From contig CAJNBS010000007.1 in assembly GCA_905221065.1 (NCBI GenBank), forward strand, positions 13,604 to 77,603: 64,000 nucleotides of DNA. Direction: 5' to 3'. Position 1 is the first letter of the stretch. Each line of letters begins with the position of its first letter. Below, one piece after another: positions 21,071 through 29,675 of this stretch. This DNA comes from a bacterium. Lineage in GTDB: Bacteria; Bacillota; Bacilli; Lactobacillales; Streptococcaceae. A program made the translations under genes and the position numbers. The notes beneath the pieces are model-generated. The model did no database searches. It worked only from the letters and a program-made list of their open reading frames with translations, and had not been told where the DNA came from.

Positions 21071-23101
21071 ATGAAACGCTTATTTATTTTGATTTCAATG
21101 GTATTGGTATCGCTTTATATGGTGATAAATTCTGTTGACCATCGAGAAGAGATTTTATTTGGTAACTATCCCTCTGTTGACGTGATGGGTACTGGGCTAG
21201 ACCAGCCAGTAGCTGGTCGCGAAGAGGTGACAGAGGCTTTGAGTAACTTGGCAGTAGAGCACAATAGTCTCATCGCCCGTCGGATCGTTGAGCCAAATGA
21301 AGCTGGAGAAACACGCTTTACCTATGCTACTTATGGTGAGGGAGAACTTCCAGAAGGTTTGACCATTTCCTCCGAGGAGAGTGCAGAAACGAGTGATTTA
21401 TTAGGTTCTTACTTGATTGTGTCAGGGAGTCTGGATGGAGTGAGCTTACAGACCGCCCTGCAAGAACTGGGTTATAATGGTGTTGTCTCGAATAGAACAG
21501 AGTCATTTTCGATGGTCGTCCTCTTGGCTGCTACCCCAATGGGGCTACTGAGTCTAGCTATTTTTCTGCTGACTTTTATGAGTCTGACCCTGATTTATCG
21601 GATCAAGTCCCTTCGTCAGGCAGGGATTCGCTTAATCGCTGGTGAGAGCTTGTTTGGGGTGGCTCTCAGACCGGTGTTAGAAGATGTGAGACAGCTTATC
21701 TGCTCAGTGCTGGTATCCAGTCTTTTGGGATTGGGGATTCTCTGGTATCAAGGTGCCTTGTTTATGGCAACGGTGCAACTGGTCATCATTGCTCTTCTAT
21801 TTTATGGATTGATCCTGGCCGGGATTTCTACCTTACTAAGTGTCGTGTATCTACTTGGTTTACAGGAAAATAGTTTGGTGGATCTATTGAAAGGGAAACT
21901 CCCTCTCAAACGTATGCTGACATTGATGATGGTGGGGCAACTCTTGGCCGTGTTGGTAGTCGGCTCGAGTGCGACTGCTCTCCTACCCCACTACCGTGAA
22001 ATGCAGGAGATGGAGAAGGCTAGCGATAAATGGAGCCAGTCCTCAGACCGTTACCGTCTATCCTTTGGTTGGTCTAGTGCATTTGCCGATGAAGAAGGAA
22101 TGCGTAAGGATAATCGTGAGTGGCAGACATTTACTGAAGAACGGTTAGCCAATACAGACTCTTTTTATATCATGAGCAATGTTGACAATTTCTCAGATGG
22201 AGCAGAAGTGGATCTAGATGGCAATCGACTCAGTGACTATACACCGTCAGGGAATGTTATCTATGTCTCACCGCGCTATCTGATAGAAGAAAAGATTACC
22301 GTTTCTTCAGAGTTTATGGACAAGATGCAAAACTTGTTTGAGGGAGAGTTTGGGCTGATCTTGCCTGAGAGCTTGCGAGAGCAGTCTGCCTACTATCAAG
22401 GCTTATTTACAGATTACCTGCAAAATTTTTCATCTGAAAGTGTAGAGGCGACGAGTCAGAAACACTATCTCCCACAGGTAACGCTAGCTTTTACAGAAAC
22501 AGGACAGGAACATTTCCTCTATAACGATGGGTACAAGACGACACGTCAATACCTAAAAGATCCGATTATTGTAGTTTTAACGCCGCAAGCGACTGGAACA
22601 AGACCTGTTGCAGGGATGTTGTGGGGAACTACGGCTAATAGTTCCTTGAAACTAGATCGATATGGAGACAGTATCACAGCTCTAAAAGAGCAAGGTCTGT
22701 ATCACAAGGTCTCTTATTTGGTAAAAAGTCAGCTATTTTTTGCCAAGGTACTAAATGACAAACGGATGGAGTTTTACTCTCTCCTTATTGGGACGATTTT
22801 GACCCTGTCTACGGCTATCTTGTTATTTGATTCCATGAATCTTCTCTATTTTGAGCAGTTTAGACGGGAGATCATGATTAAACGTCTTTCTGGTATGACA
22901 ATCTATGAGCTTCATGGCAAGTATTTACTGGCGCAAGGAGGAGTTCTCTTGCTTGGCCTAGTCCTATCTAGTGTTTTGACAGGAGATAGCTTGATTAGCG
23001 CTCTAGTGGTAGCTTTGTTTACGCTTAACGCCCTCGTGATTTTAGTAAGGCAGGATAAAAAGGAAGAAGCTGGTAGCATGGCAGTATTGAAAGGAAAATA
23101 A
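21071..23101 (+). CDS. Bacteriocin-associated integral membrane protein (DUF1430-type)
   Basis: A 676-residue membrane protein with an N-terminal hydrophobic segment, a first extracellular region, a helix near residue 150, a group of helices at about 200-310, a large extracellular region at about 310-570 and C-terminal helices. This outline is like FtsX/MacB-type permeases and matches the putative immunity proteins coded next to lactococcin 972 homologues. With the adjacent ATPase it probably forms an ABC complex for immunity or export. GGAGG precedes two adjacent ATGs; 21071 gives the better spacing, 21068 adds one Met. No direct evidence separates immunity from export. Confidence 0.8.
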   Translation: MKRLFILISMVLVSLYMVINSVDHREEILFGNYPSVDVMGTGLDQPVAGREEVTEALSNLAVEHNSLIARRIVEPNEAGETRFTYATYGEGELPEGLTISSEESAETSDLLGSYLIVSGSLDGVSLQTALQELGYNGVVSNRTESFSMVVLLAATPMGLLSLAIFLLTFMSLTLIYRIKSLRQAGIRLIAGESLFGVALRPVLEDVRQLICSVLVSSLLGLGILWYQGALFMATVQLVIIALLFYGLILAGISTLLSVVYLLGLQENSLVDLLKGKLPLKRMLTLMMVGQLLAVLVVGSSATALLPHYREMQEMEKASDKWSQSSDRYRLSFGWSSAFADEEGMRKDNREWQTFTEERLANTDSFYIMSNVDNFSDGAEVDLDGNRLSDYTPSGNVIYVSPRYLIEEKITVSSEFMDKMQNLFEGEFGLILPESLREQSAYYQGLFTDYLQNFSSESVEATSQKHYLPQVTLAFTETGQEHFLYNDGYKTTRQYLKDPIIVVLTPQATGTRPVAGMLWGTTANSSLKLDRYGDSITALKEQGLYHKVSYLVKSQLFFAKVLNDKRMEFYSLLIGTILTLSTAILLFDSMNLLYFEQFRREIMIKRLSGMTIYELHGKYLLAQGGVLLLGLVLSSVLTGDSLISALVVALFTLNALVILVRQDKKEEAGSMAVLKGK

Positions 23102-23102
23102 G

Positions 23103-23744
23103 ATGATTGATATTCAAGGATTGGAAAAGAAATTTAATGACCGAGCGATTTTCTCTGGTTTAAATCTCAAGATGGAGAAGGGCAAGGTTTATGCCTTAAT
23201 CGGAAAGAGTGGAAGCGGAAAGACGACTCTGCTGAATATCTTAGGAAAGCTAGAAAAGATAGATGGAGGAAGTGTTCTCTATCAGGGGAAAGATTTAAAA
23301 ACCATTCCCACTCGTGAGTATTTTCGAGACCAGATGGGCTATCTCTTTCAAAATTTTGGCCTTTTAGAAAACCAATCAATCAAAGAGAATTTGGATTTGG
23401 GCTTTGTTGGTCAGAAAATCTCAAAAGTAGAACGTTTGGAAAGGCAAGTGGAGGCTTTAGAAAAAGTTAATCTAGGATATTTGGATTTGGAACAAAAAAT
23501 TTATACTTTATCTGGGGGAGAAGCCCAACGAGTTGCCCTTGCGAAGACTATTTTGAAAAATCCACCCTTGATTTTGGCAGATGAACCAACAGCAGCTCTT
23601 GATCCTGAAAATTCAGAGGAGGTTATGAATCTCTTGGTGGACTTGAAAGATGAAAATCGAATGATCATCATTGCGACCCATAATCCCCTAGTCTGGAATA
23701 AGGCCGATGAAATCATTGATATGAGGGAGCTTGCTCATGTGTGA
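23103..23744 (+). CDS. ABC transporter ATPase of the bacteriocin cluster
   Basis: A 213-residue stand-alone nucleotide-binding protein. It has Walker A GKSGSGKTT (residues 34-42), Q-loop in YLFQNFGLLE, signature LSGGEAQRVALAK, Walker B LILADEPTAALDP and the switch histidine in IATHN. It belongs to the MacB/LolD-like subfamily that partners FtsX-like membrane proteins, which fits the gene just upstream. The genes are almost touching (one base between stop and start), so they are cotranscribed. The likely role is powering immunity or secretion for the lactococcin 972-like peptide. Confidence 0.92.
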   Translation: MIDIQGLEKKFNDRAIFSGLNLKMEKGKVYALIGKSGSGKTTLLNILGKLEKIDGGSVLYQGKDLKTIPTREYFRDQMGYLFQNFGLLENQSIKENLDLGFVGQKISKVERLERQVEALEKVNLGYLDLEQKIYTLSGGEAQRVALAKTILKNPPLILADEPTAALDPENSEEVMNLLVDLKDENRMIIIATHNPLVWNKADEIIDMRELAHV

Positions 23745-24045
23745 AAAAATCCGTATTCGCAGGGTATCTGATTATCCTAGTGCCAGAGGTGGTTTGGAAG
23801 ATATTCTCATCATGGAAAATATGACCAATCATCTCCTTTTGGTTCAAATCCGAGTGAATGGGTATTTGCTTGATTTTGCTAGTATTGAAGGTCAAAGACA
23901 AAAGCATTATCGTTTGAAAAATTTACCTCAAACGGTTGAACTGACAGTGGATGATGTGGAGGAGGATGTAGATTTGACCCTACCCGAAAATCGAAGTTAT
24001 CAGGAAGCTGATTTTTTTGAACGTATGTTTCGAGAGAAACGCTAA
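23737..24045 (+). CDS. Small unknown protein of the bacteriocin operon
   Basis: A 102-residue soluble, acidic protein (MCEKIRIRRVSDYPS at the start, ELTVDDVEEDVDLTLPE near residue 75). No signal peptide or membrane segment is seen, and I recognise no family. The ATG at 23737 overlaps the end of the ATPase gene by eight bases, so translation is coupled; a TTG at 23731 would add only two residues. It is the last gene before the operon terminator. Position suggests a role in immunity, ATPase control or peptide handling, but the sequence gives no direct clue. Confidence 0.75.
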   Translation: MCEKIRIRRVSDYPSARGGLEDILIMENMTNHLLLVQIRVNGYLLDFASIEGQRQKHYRLKNLPQTVELTVDDVEEDVDLTLPENRSYQEADFFERMFREKR

Positions 24046-24067
24046 GTCCCCCTTTAAAGATTTCCAA

Positions 24068-24102
24068 GACTATCTTTCTTCATGAGGAAAGATAGTTTTT
24101 TG
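24068..24102 (+). terminator. Terminator of the bacteriocin operon
   Basis: ACTATCTTTC / GGAAAGATAGT stem followed by TTTTTT. Confidence 0.88.
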
Positions 24103-24175
24103 GTATGATTTTCACCCCCAAAATACAAGGGGAATGTGTTACAATAGAAGTAACAGATAATAGAAAAGAGAATAG

Positions 24176-25048
24176 ATGAGAATTGCAGATTATAGCGTGA
24201 CAAAGGCAGTGCTGGAGCGTCACGGTTTTACCTTTAAAAAATCCTTCGGGCAAAATTTCTTGACGGATACCAATATCCTTCAAAAAATCGTGGATACGGC
24301 TGAAATTGATGACCAGGTCAATGTTATCGAAATCGGTCCAGGGATTGGTGCTTTGACGGAGTTTTTGGCTGAGCGTGCAGCTCAAGTCATGGCCTTTGAA
24401 ATTGACCACCGTTTGGTACCGATTTTGGCAGATACCCTACGTGATTTTGATAATGTAACAGTGGTTAACGAGGACATTCTCAAGGTCGATTTGGCACAAC
24501 ATATCCAGAATTTTAAAAACCCTGACCTGCCAATTAAGGTAGTAGCCAACTTGCCTTACTACATCACGACGCCTATTCTCATGCACTTGATTGAGAGTGG
24601 CATTCCTTTTAGTGAGTTTGTGGTCATGATGCAAAAAGAAGTGGCGGATCGTATCTCAGCCCAACCTAACACCAAGGCTTACGGTAGCTTGTCGATTGCG
24701 GTGCAGTATTACATGACAGCCAAGGTTGCCTTTATCGTGCCTCGTACGGTCTTTGTGCCAGCGCCAAATGTGGACTCAGCCATTTTGAAAATGGTGCGTC
24801 GTCCAGATCCAGCCGTAGCAGTAGAAGATGAGAACTTCTTCTTTAAGGTTTCCAAGGCAAGTTTCACCCATCGCCGTAAGACCTTGTGGAATAATTTGAC
24901 AGGTTACTTTGGCAAGACTGAAGAAGTCAAGGATAAGCTGACCAAGGCCTTGGACCAAGCAGGTTTGTCACCGAGTGTTCGTGGGGAAGCTCTCAGCTTG
25001 GCAGAGTTTGCCAGTCTAGCAGACGCACTTAAAGGGCAAGGACTCTAA
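24176..25048 (+). CDS. rsmA: 16S rRNA dimethyladenosine methyltransferase (KsgA)
   Basis: A 290-residue SAM-dependent enzyme that dimethylates two adjacent adenines near the 3' end of 16S rRNA during small-subunit assembly. Motifs: [12 protein letters not shown] near residue 20-31, SAM-binding [13 protein letters not shown], catalytic [10 protein letters not shown] (motif IV NxPY), and [11 protein letters not shown]. An extended -10 (TGT-TACAAT, near 24137-24145) precedes it. Next come rsgA, rpe, thiN, rmuC and yhaM with almost no gaps, so this is the first gene of a long operon centred on ribosome maturation and housekeeping. Confidence 0.96.
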   Translation: MRIADYSVTKAVLERHGFTFKKSFGQNFLTDTNILQKIVDTAEIDDQVNVIEIGPGIGALTEFLAERAAQVMAFEIDHRLVPILADTLRDFDNVTVVNEDILKVDLAQHIQNFKNPDLPIKVVANLPYYITTPILMHLIESGIPFSEFVVMMQKEVADRISAQPNTKAYGSLSIAVQYYMTAKVAFIVPRTVFVPAPNVDSAILKMVRRPDPAVAVEDENFFFKVSKASFTHRRKTLWNNLTGYFGKTEEVKDKLTKALDQAGLSPSVRGEALSLAEFASLADALKGQGL

Positions 25049-25049
25049 G

Positions 25050-25928
25050 ATGCAGGGACAAATCATTAAAGCCTTGGCAGGTTTCTACTATGTGGAGAGT
25101 GATGGTCAGGTTTATCAGACACGTGCGCGTGGGAATTTCCGTAAAAAAGGCCATACCCCCTACGTTGGGGATTGGGTAGATTTTTCTGCCGAGGAAAATT
25201 CAGAAGGCTATATCCTCAAGATTCACGAACGGAAAAACAGTCTGGTTCGTCCGCCTATTGTCAATATTGACCAAGCTGTGGTAATCATGTCTGTCAAGGA
25301 ACCTGATTTTAACAGCAATTTGCTGGATCGCTTCTTGGTTCTTTTGGAGCATAAGGGCATCCATCCCATCGTCTATATTTCTAAAATGGATTTGTTGGAA
25401 GATAGAGGAGAACTGGATTTTTATGAACAGACTTATGGTGACATCGGCTATGACTTTGTGACCAGTAAAGAGGAACTCCTGCCTTTGTTAACAGGCAAGG
25501 TTACAGTCTTTATGGGGCAGACAGGTGTTGGGAAATCAACTCTTCTCAATAAAATCGCACCAGACCTCAATCTTGAAACAGGAGAAATTTCAGACAGTCT
25601 GGGTCGCGGGCGCCACACTACTCGAGCAGTTAGTTTTTATAATCTCAATGGAGGTAAAATCGCAGACACACCAGGTTTTTCATCATTGGATTATGAAGTA
25701 ACAACGGCTGAAGACCTCAATCAGGCTTTCCCAGAGATTGCTACTGTTAGTCGAGACTGTAAATTCCGCACTTGTACCCATACCCATGAGCCGTCTTGCG
25801 CAGTTAAGCCGGCTGTTGAAGAGGGTATCATTGCGTCCTTCCGTTTTGATAATTACCTGCAATTCCTCAGCGAGATTGAAAATCGCAGAGAAACCTATAA
25901 AAAAGTCAGCAAAAAAATTCCAAAATAA
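25050..25928 (+). CDS. rsgA: Small ribosomal subunit GTPase RsgA
   Basis: A 292-residue circularly permuted GTPase that checks the decoding centre of the 30S subunit. Order of parts: N-terminal OB fold (residues 1-65), G4 motif YISKMDL (about 110) ahead of G1 GQTGVGKST (about 155-163), G3 DTPGFSSL (about 208-215), and a C-terminal zinc site [14 protein letters not shown]. The permuted order is diagnostic. It follows rsmA by one base and shares its ribosome assembly theme. Confidence 0.97.
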   Translation: MQGQIIKALAGFYYVESDGQVYQTRARGNFRKKGHTPYVGDWVDFSAEENSEGYILKIHERKNSLVRPPIVNIDQAVVIMSVKEPDFNSNLLDRFLVLLEHKGIHPIVYISKMDLLEDRGELDFYEQTYGDIGYDFVTSKEELLPLLTGKVTVFMGQTGVGKSTLLNKIAPDLNLETGEISDSLGRGRHTTRAVSFYNLNGGKIADTPGFSSLDYEVTTAEDLNQAFPEIATVSRDCKFRTCTHTHEPSCAVKPAVEEGIIASFRFDNYLQFLSEIENRRETYKKVSKKIPK

Positions 25929-25938
25929 GGAGAAACCT

Positions 25939-26595
25939 ATGTCTCAATACAAGATTGCTCCGTCAATTCTGGCAGCAGATTATGCCAACTTTGAACGTGA
26001 AATCAAACGTCTAGAAGCAACTGGGGCAGAGTATGCCCATATCGATATCATGGATGGTCACTTTGTACCACAAATCAGTTTTGGTGCAGGTGTGGTCGAA
26101 GCTCTTCGTCCTCATAGTAAGATGGTCTTTGACTGCCACTTGATGGTGGCGAATCCTGAACACCACTTAGAAGACTTTGCGCGCGCAGGTGCAGACATCA
26201 TCAGTATCCATGTAGAAGCAACGCCTCATATTCATGGTGCCATCCAAAAAATTCGTTCACTCGGTGTTAAACCTTCGATTGTCATTAACCCTGGTACGCC
26301 TGTTGAAGCGATTAAGCACGTGCTTCACCTAGTTGACCAAGTCTTAGTCATGACAGTTAACCCAGGCTTCGGTGGGCAAGCCTTTCTACCAGAGACCATG
26401 GATAAGGTTCGTGAGTTGGTTGCACTTCGTAAGGAAAAAGGCTTGAACTTTGAGATTGAAGTGGATGGCGGGATTGATGATCAAACTATTGCCCAAGCCA
26501 AAGAAGCTGGTGCGACCGTTTTTGTAGCAGGTTCCTATGTCTTTAAGGGAGATGTCAATGAGCGAGTACAAACTCTCAGAAAACAACTGGACTAG
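25939..26595 (+). CDS. rpe: Ribulose-phosphate 3-epimerase
   Basis: A 218-residue TIM-barrel enzyme of the pentose phosphate pathway that interconverts ribulose 5-phosphate and xylulose 5-phosphate. Motifs: IAPSILAADYANF, HIDIMDGHFVPQISFG (metal-binding His and Asp), FDCHLMV, VMTVNPGFGGQ, and EVDGGID with the second catalytic aspartate. The start ATG 25939 follows AAGGAGAAA; longer in-frame readings overlap rsgA without a ribosome-binding site. It overlaps thiN by 38 bases. Confidence 0.97.
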   Translation: MSQYKIAPSILAADYANFEREIKRLEATGAEYAHIDIMDGHFVPQISFGAGVVEALRPHSKMVFDCHLMVANPEHHLEDFARAGADIISIHVEATPHIHGAIQKIRSLGVKPSIVINPGTPVEAIKHVLHLVDQVLVMTVNPGFGGQAFLPETMDKVRELVALRKEKGLNFEIEVDGGIDDQTIAQAKEAGATVFVAGSYVFKGDVNERVQTLRKQLD

Positions 26596-27220
26596 GGTTG
26601 CTGTTTTTGCTGGCGGAGACCGCGGTCATTATCGGACGGACTTTGATAGCTTTGTCGGTGTGGATCGAGGCTCGCTCTGGGTCTTGGAAGAAGACTTGCC
26701 TCTTGCTCTAGCAGTTGGGGATTTTGATTCTGTGACGGAAGAAGAGCGACAGGTGATTCAAAAACGTGCCCAGTATTTTGTCCAAGCCCGACCAGAAAAG
26801 GATGATACAGATCTGGAATTGGCTCTCTTGACTATTTTTGAGAAAAATCCTCAGGCTCAGGTTACTATTTTCGGTGCTTTGGGTGGCCGTATTGATCACA
26901 TGCTGGCTAACGTCTTTCTACCTAGCAATCCTAAGTTGGCACCCTATATGCGTCAGATAGCGATTGAGGATGGACAAAACTTGATTACCTATTGCCCAGA
27001 AGGGACCAGTCAGCTTGAACCGCGTTCAGACTATGACTACCTAGCCTTTATGCCAGTTCGGGATAGTCAGCTGACCATTCTCGGTGCCAAGTATGAGTTA
27101 ACAGAGGAAAATTTTTTCTTTAAAAAAGTGTACGCTTCTAACGAATATATAGATAGGGAAGTGTCGGTGACTTGCCCAGATGGCTATGTGGTCGTACTGC
27201 ATAGCAATGACAGGAGGTAG
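26558..27220 (+). CDS. thiN: Thiamine pyrophosphokinase
   Basis: A 220-residue enzyme that makes thiamine diphosphate from thiamine and ATP. Family features are FAGGDRGHY near the start, VGVDRGSLWVLE, AVGDFDSVTEEE, the acidic RPEKDDTDLELAL motif that binds Mg-ATP, and FGALGGRIDHMLAN. The ATG at 26558 lies inside the end of rpe with GGGAGA just upstream. Thiamine diphosphate is the cofactor of transketolase, which uses the rpe product, so the neighbourhood is metabolically consistent. Confidence 0.94.
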   Translation: MSEYKLSENNWTRVAVFAGGDRGHYRTDFDSFVGVDRGSLWVLEEDLPLALAVGDFDSVTEEERQVIQKRAQYFVQARPEKDDTDLELALLTIFEKNPQAQVTIFGALGGRIDHMLANVFLPSNPKLAPYMRQIAIEDGQNLITYCPEGTSQLEPRSDYDYLAFMPVRDSQLTILGAKYELTEENFFFKKVYASNEYIDREVSVTCPDGYVVVLHSNDRR

Positions 27221-27221
27221 G

Positions 27222-28478
27222 ATGGAAAGTTTACTTGTTCTATTATTAATTGCTAATCTAGCTGGGCTTTTTCTCATTTGGCAAAGGCAGGATAAGCAGG
27301 AGAAACACCTAAGTAAGAGCTTGGAGGATCAGGCAGATCATTTATCAGATCAGTTGGATTATCGTTTTGAACAAGCCAGACAAGCCAGCCAGCTGGATCA
27401 AAAAGATTTGGAAGTGGCTGTCAGCAATCGCCTGCAAGAAGTGCGAATAGAATTGCACCAAGGTCTGGCTCAAGTCCGTCAAGAAATGACAGATAATCTC
27501 TTGCAAACTAGAGACAAGACTGACCAACGCCTCCAAGCCCTGCAGGAATCAAATGAGCAACGTTTGGAACAAATGCGCCAGACGGTCGAGGAAAAGTTGG
27601 AAAAGACCTTACAGACACGCTTGCAGGCTTCCTTTGAGACAGTTTCCAAGCAACTAGAATCTGTCAATCGTGGTCTAGGAGAAATGCAGACAGTTGCCCG
27701 CGATGTTGGTGCTCTCAATAAGGTTCTCTCTGGGACCAAGACGCGAGGAATTCTGGGTGAATTGCAACTGGGGCAAATCATCGAAGACATCATGACTCCT
27801 GCCCAGTATGAACGAGAATATGCAACGGTTGAAAACTCCAGTGAACGAGTGGAGTATGCCATCAAGTTACCTGGACAAGGCGACCAGGAATATGTATACC
27901 TACCAATTGACTCTAAGTTTCCACTGGCAGATTATTACCGTCTAGAAGAAGCCTATGAAGCAGGTGACAAGGACGAGATTGAACGCTGTCGCAAGTCACT
28001 CCTAGCCAGCGTCAAGCGTTTTGCCAAGGATATCAAGAGCAAGTATCTAGCACCGCCTCGGACAACCAATTTTGGAGTTTTGTTTGTTCCGACAGAAGGT
28101 CTCTACTCAGAGATTGTCCGCAATCCGGTCTTCTTTGATGATTTGAGACGGGAGGAGCAGATTATTGTCGCAGGTCCAAGTACCTTATCAGCCCTCCTCA
28201 ATTCCCTATCCGTTGGCTTCAAAACCCTCAATATCCAAAAAAGTGCTGACCATATTAGCAAGACTCTTGCTAGTGTCAAGACCGAGTTTGGCAAGTTTGG
28301 TGGCATTCTGGTCAAGGCACAAAAACATCTCCAACATGCCTCTGGCAATATTGATGAATTATTAAACCGTCGCACTACAGCTATTGAGCGGACGCTCCGT
28401 CACATTGAGTTATCAGAAGGTGAGCCTGCGCTTGATCTACTCCATTTCCAAGAAGATGAGGAAGAATATGAAGATTAG
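27222..28478 (+). CDS. rmuC: RmuC family protein
   Basis: A 418-residue protein with one N-terminal membrane helix (residues 3-19), a long coiled coil rich in Gln, Leu and Glu (about 25-165), and a C-terminal PD-(D/E)XK-like RmuC domain (GTKTRGILGELQL, IEDIMTPAQYEREY, YLPIDSKFPLADY, FVPTEGLYSEI). RmuC limits inversion of short inverted repeats in E. coli; its biochemical role in Gram-positives is not settled. AGGAGG precedes the ATG; the upstream in-frame extension from 27180 lies within thiN and is rejected. Confidence 0.93.
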   Translation: MESLLVLLLIANLAGLFLIWQRQDKQEKHLSKSLEDQADHLSDQLDYRFEQARQASQLDQKDLEVAVSNRLQEVRIELHQGLAQVRQEMTDNLLQTRDKTDQRLQALQESNEQRLEQMRQTVEEKLEKTLQTRLQASFETVSKQLESVNRGLGEMQTVARDVGALNKVLSGTKTRGILGELQLGQIIEDIMTPAQYEREYATVENSSERVEYAIKLPGQGDQEYVYLPIDSKFPLADYYRLEEAYEAGDKDEIERCRKSLLASVKRFAKDIKSKYLAPPRTTNFGVLFVPTEGLYSEIVRNPVFFDDLRREEQIIVAGPSTLSALLNSLSVGFKTLNIQKSADHISKTLASVKTEFGKFGGILVKAQKHLQHASGNIDELLNRRTTAIERTLRHIELSEGEPALDLLHFQEDEEEYED

Positions 28479-29409
28479 TCACATGAAAAAAGATGAGCTG
28501 TTTGAAGGCTTTTATCTAATCAAATCAGCTGACCTGAGACAAACTCGCGCTGGGAAAAACTACCTAGCCTTTACCTTCCAAGATGATAGTGGCGAGATTG
28601 AAGGGAAGCTCTGGGATGCCCAACCTCATAACGTTGAGGCCTTTACTGCTGGTAAGGTTGTCCACATGAAAGGACGCCGAGAAGTTTATAACAATACCCC
28701 TCAAGTCAATCAAATTACTCTCCGCCTGCCTCAACCTGGCGAACCCAATGATCCAGCTGATTTCAAGGTCAAGTCGCCAGTTGATGTCAAGGAAATCCGT
28801 GACTACATGTCGCAAATGATTTTCAAAATAGAAAATCCTGTTTGGCAACGAATTGTCCGAAATCTCTACACCAAGTATGATAAGGAATTTTACTCTTATC
28901 CAGCAGCCAAGACCAACCACCATGCCTTTGAAACAGGCTTGGCCTATCATACGGCGACCATGGTACGTTTGGCAGATGCCATTAGCGAAATCTATCCTCA
29001 ACTTAATAAGAGCCTGCTTTATGCGGGGATTATGTTGCATGACTTGGCTAAAGTTATCGAGTTGACGGGACCAGACCAGACGGAGTATACAGTGCGAGGC
29101 AATCTCCTTGGACATATCGCTCTGATTGATAGTGAAATTACTAAGACAGTGATGGAACTCGGTATCGATGACACCAAGGAAGAAGTCGTTCTGCTCCGTC
29201 ACGTTATCCTCAGTCACCACGGTTTATTAGAGTACGGAAGTCCAGTTCGTCCACGTATCATGGAGGCAGAGATTATCCATATGATTGATAATCTGGATGC
29301 TAGCATGATGATGATGTCAACAGCTCTTGCTTTGGTGGATAAGGGAGAGATGACCAATAAAATCTTCGCTATGGACAATCGTTCCTTCTACAAACCAGAT
29401 TTAGATTAA
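28468..29409 (+). CDS. yhaM: 3'-5' exoribonuclease YhaM (Cbf1)
   Basis: A 313-residue protein with an N-terminal OB fold (residues about 10-100) and a C-terminal HD domain with the metal ligands in NHHAFETGLAYH, MLHDLAKV and RHVILSHHG. YhaM enzymes trim RNA 3' ends; the pneumococcal protein is also called Cbf1 and acts on small RNAs. The ATG at 28468 overlaps rmuC by 11 bases, with a GAGGAAG site upstream; ATG 28483 is a possible alternative. It is the last gene of the rsmA operon. Confidence 0.95.
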   Translation: MKISHMKKDELFEGFYLIKSADLRQTRAGKNYLAFTFQDDSGEIEGKLWDAQPHNVEAFTAGKVVHMKGRREVYNNTPQVNQITLRLPQPGEPNDPADFKVKSPVDVKEIRDYMSQMIFKIENPVWQRIVRNLYTKYDKEFYSYPAAKTNHHAFETGLAYHTATMVRLADAISEIYPQLNKSLLYAGIMLHDLAKVIELTGPDQTEYTVRGNLLGHIALIDSEITKTVMELGIDDTKEEVVLLRHVILSHHGLLEYGSPVRPRIMEAEIIHMIDNLDASMMMMSTALALVDKGEMTNKIFAMDNRSFYKPDLD

Positions 29410-29443
29410 TAATTTAAGAAAAATGAGCATTTTTTAGGATAAG

Positions 29444-29456
29444 AATGTTCGTTTTT
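29444..29456 (-). promoter_or_regulatory. PurBox-like operator upstream of purR
   Basis: Read on the minus strand the site is AAAAACGAACATT, matching the streptococcal/lactococcal PurBox (AWWWCCGAACWWT) at all but one position. It overlaps the expected -35 region of the purR promoter, which fits autoregulation. Confidence 0.62.
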
Positions 29457-29467
29457 TTATGTGAATA

Positions 29468-29476
29468 TGGTATAAT
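29468..29476 (+). promoter_or_regulatory. Extended -10 promoter of purR
   Basis: TGG-TATAAT (TATAAT at 29471-29476). The resulting leader of about 190 nt contains a BOX element. Confidence 0.65.
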
Positions 29477-29494
29477 AAGTAAAAGAAAAAAATT

Positions 29495-29652
29495 AATACT
29501 CTTCGAAAATCTCTTCAAACTAGGGTAGCATCGCCTTGTCGTATGTATATATGTAGGTATATTACAGACTTTGTCAGTTCTATCGACAATCTCAAAACAG
29601 TGTTTTGAATCACCAGCGACCAGCTTTCTAGTTTGCTTTTTGATTTTTTGAA
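29495..29652 (-). repeat. BOX element (C-B-A, inverted) in the purR leader
   Basis: Reads ATACTCTTCGAAAATCTCTTC, then GCATCGCCTTGTCGTATG (boxC), CTTTGTCAGTTCTATCGACA and CTCAAAACAGTGTTTTGA (one boxB), and CTTTCTAGTTTGC (boxA). Several positions have drifted, so it is an older copy. Confidence 0.78.
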
Positions 29653-29675
29653 GAAAAATAGAATGGGAAATAGAA

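Noticed and set aside
25738..25938. Extended N-terminus of rpe
   Set aside because: It overlaps rsgA by about 190 bases in another frame; ATG 25939 has AAGGAG upstream and begins with the conserved epimerase start.
28564..29220. 218-codon minus-strand frame opposite yhaM
   Set aside because: It lies fully inside a well-supported gene on the other strand and has no family features.
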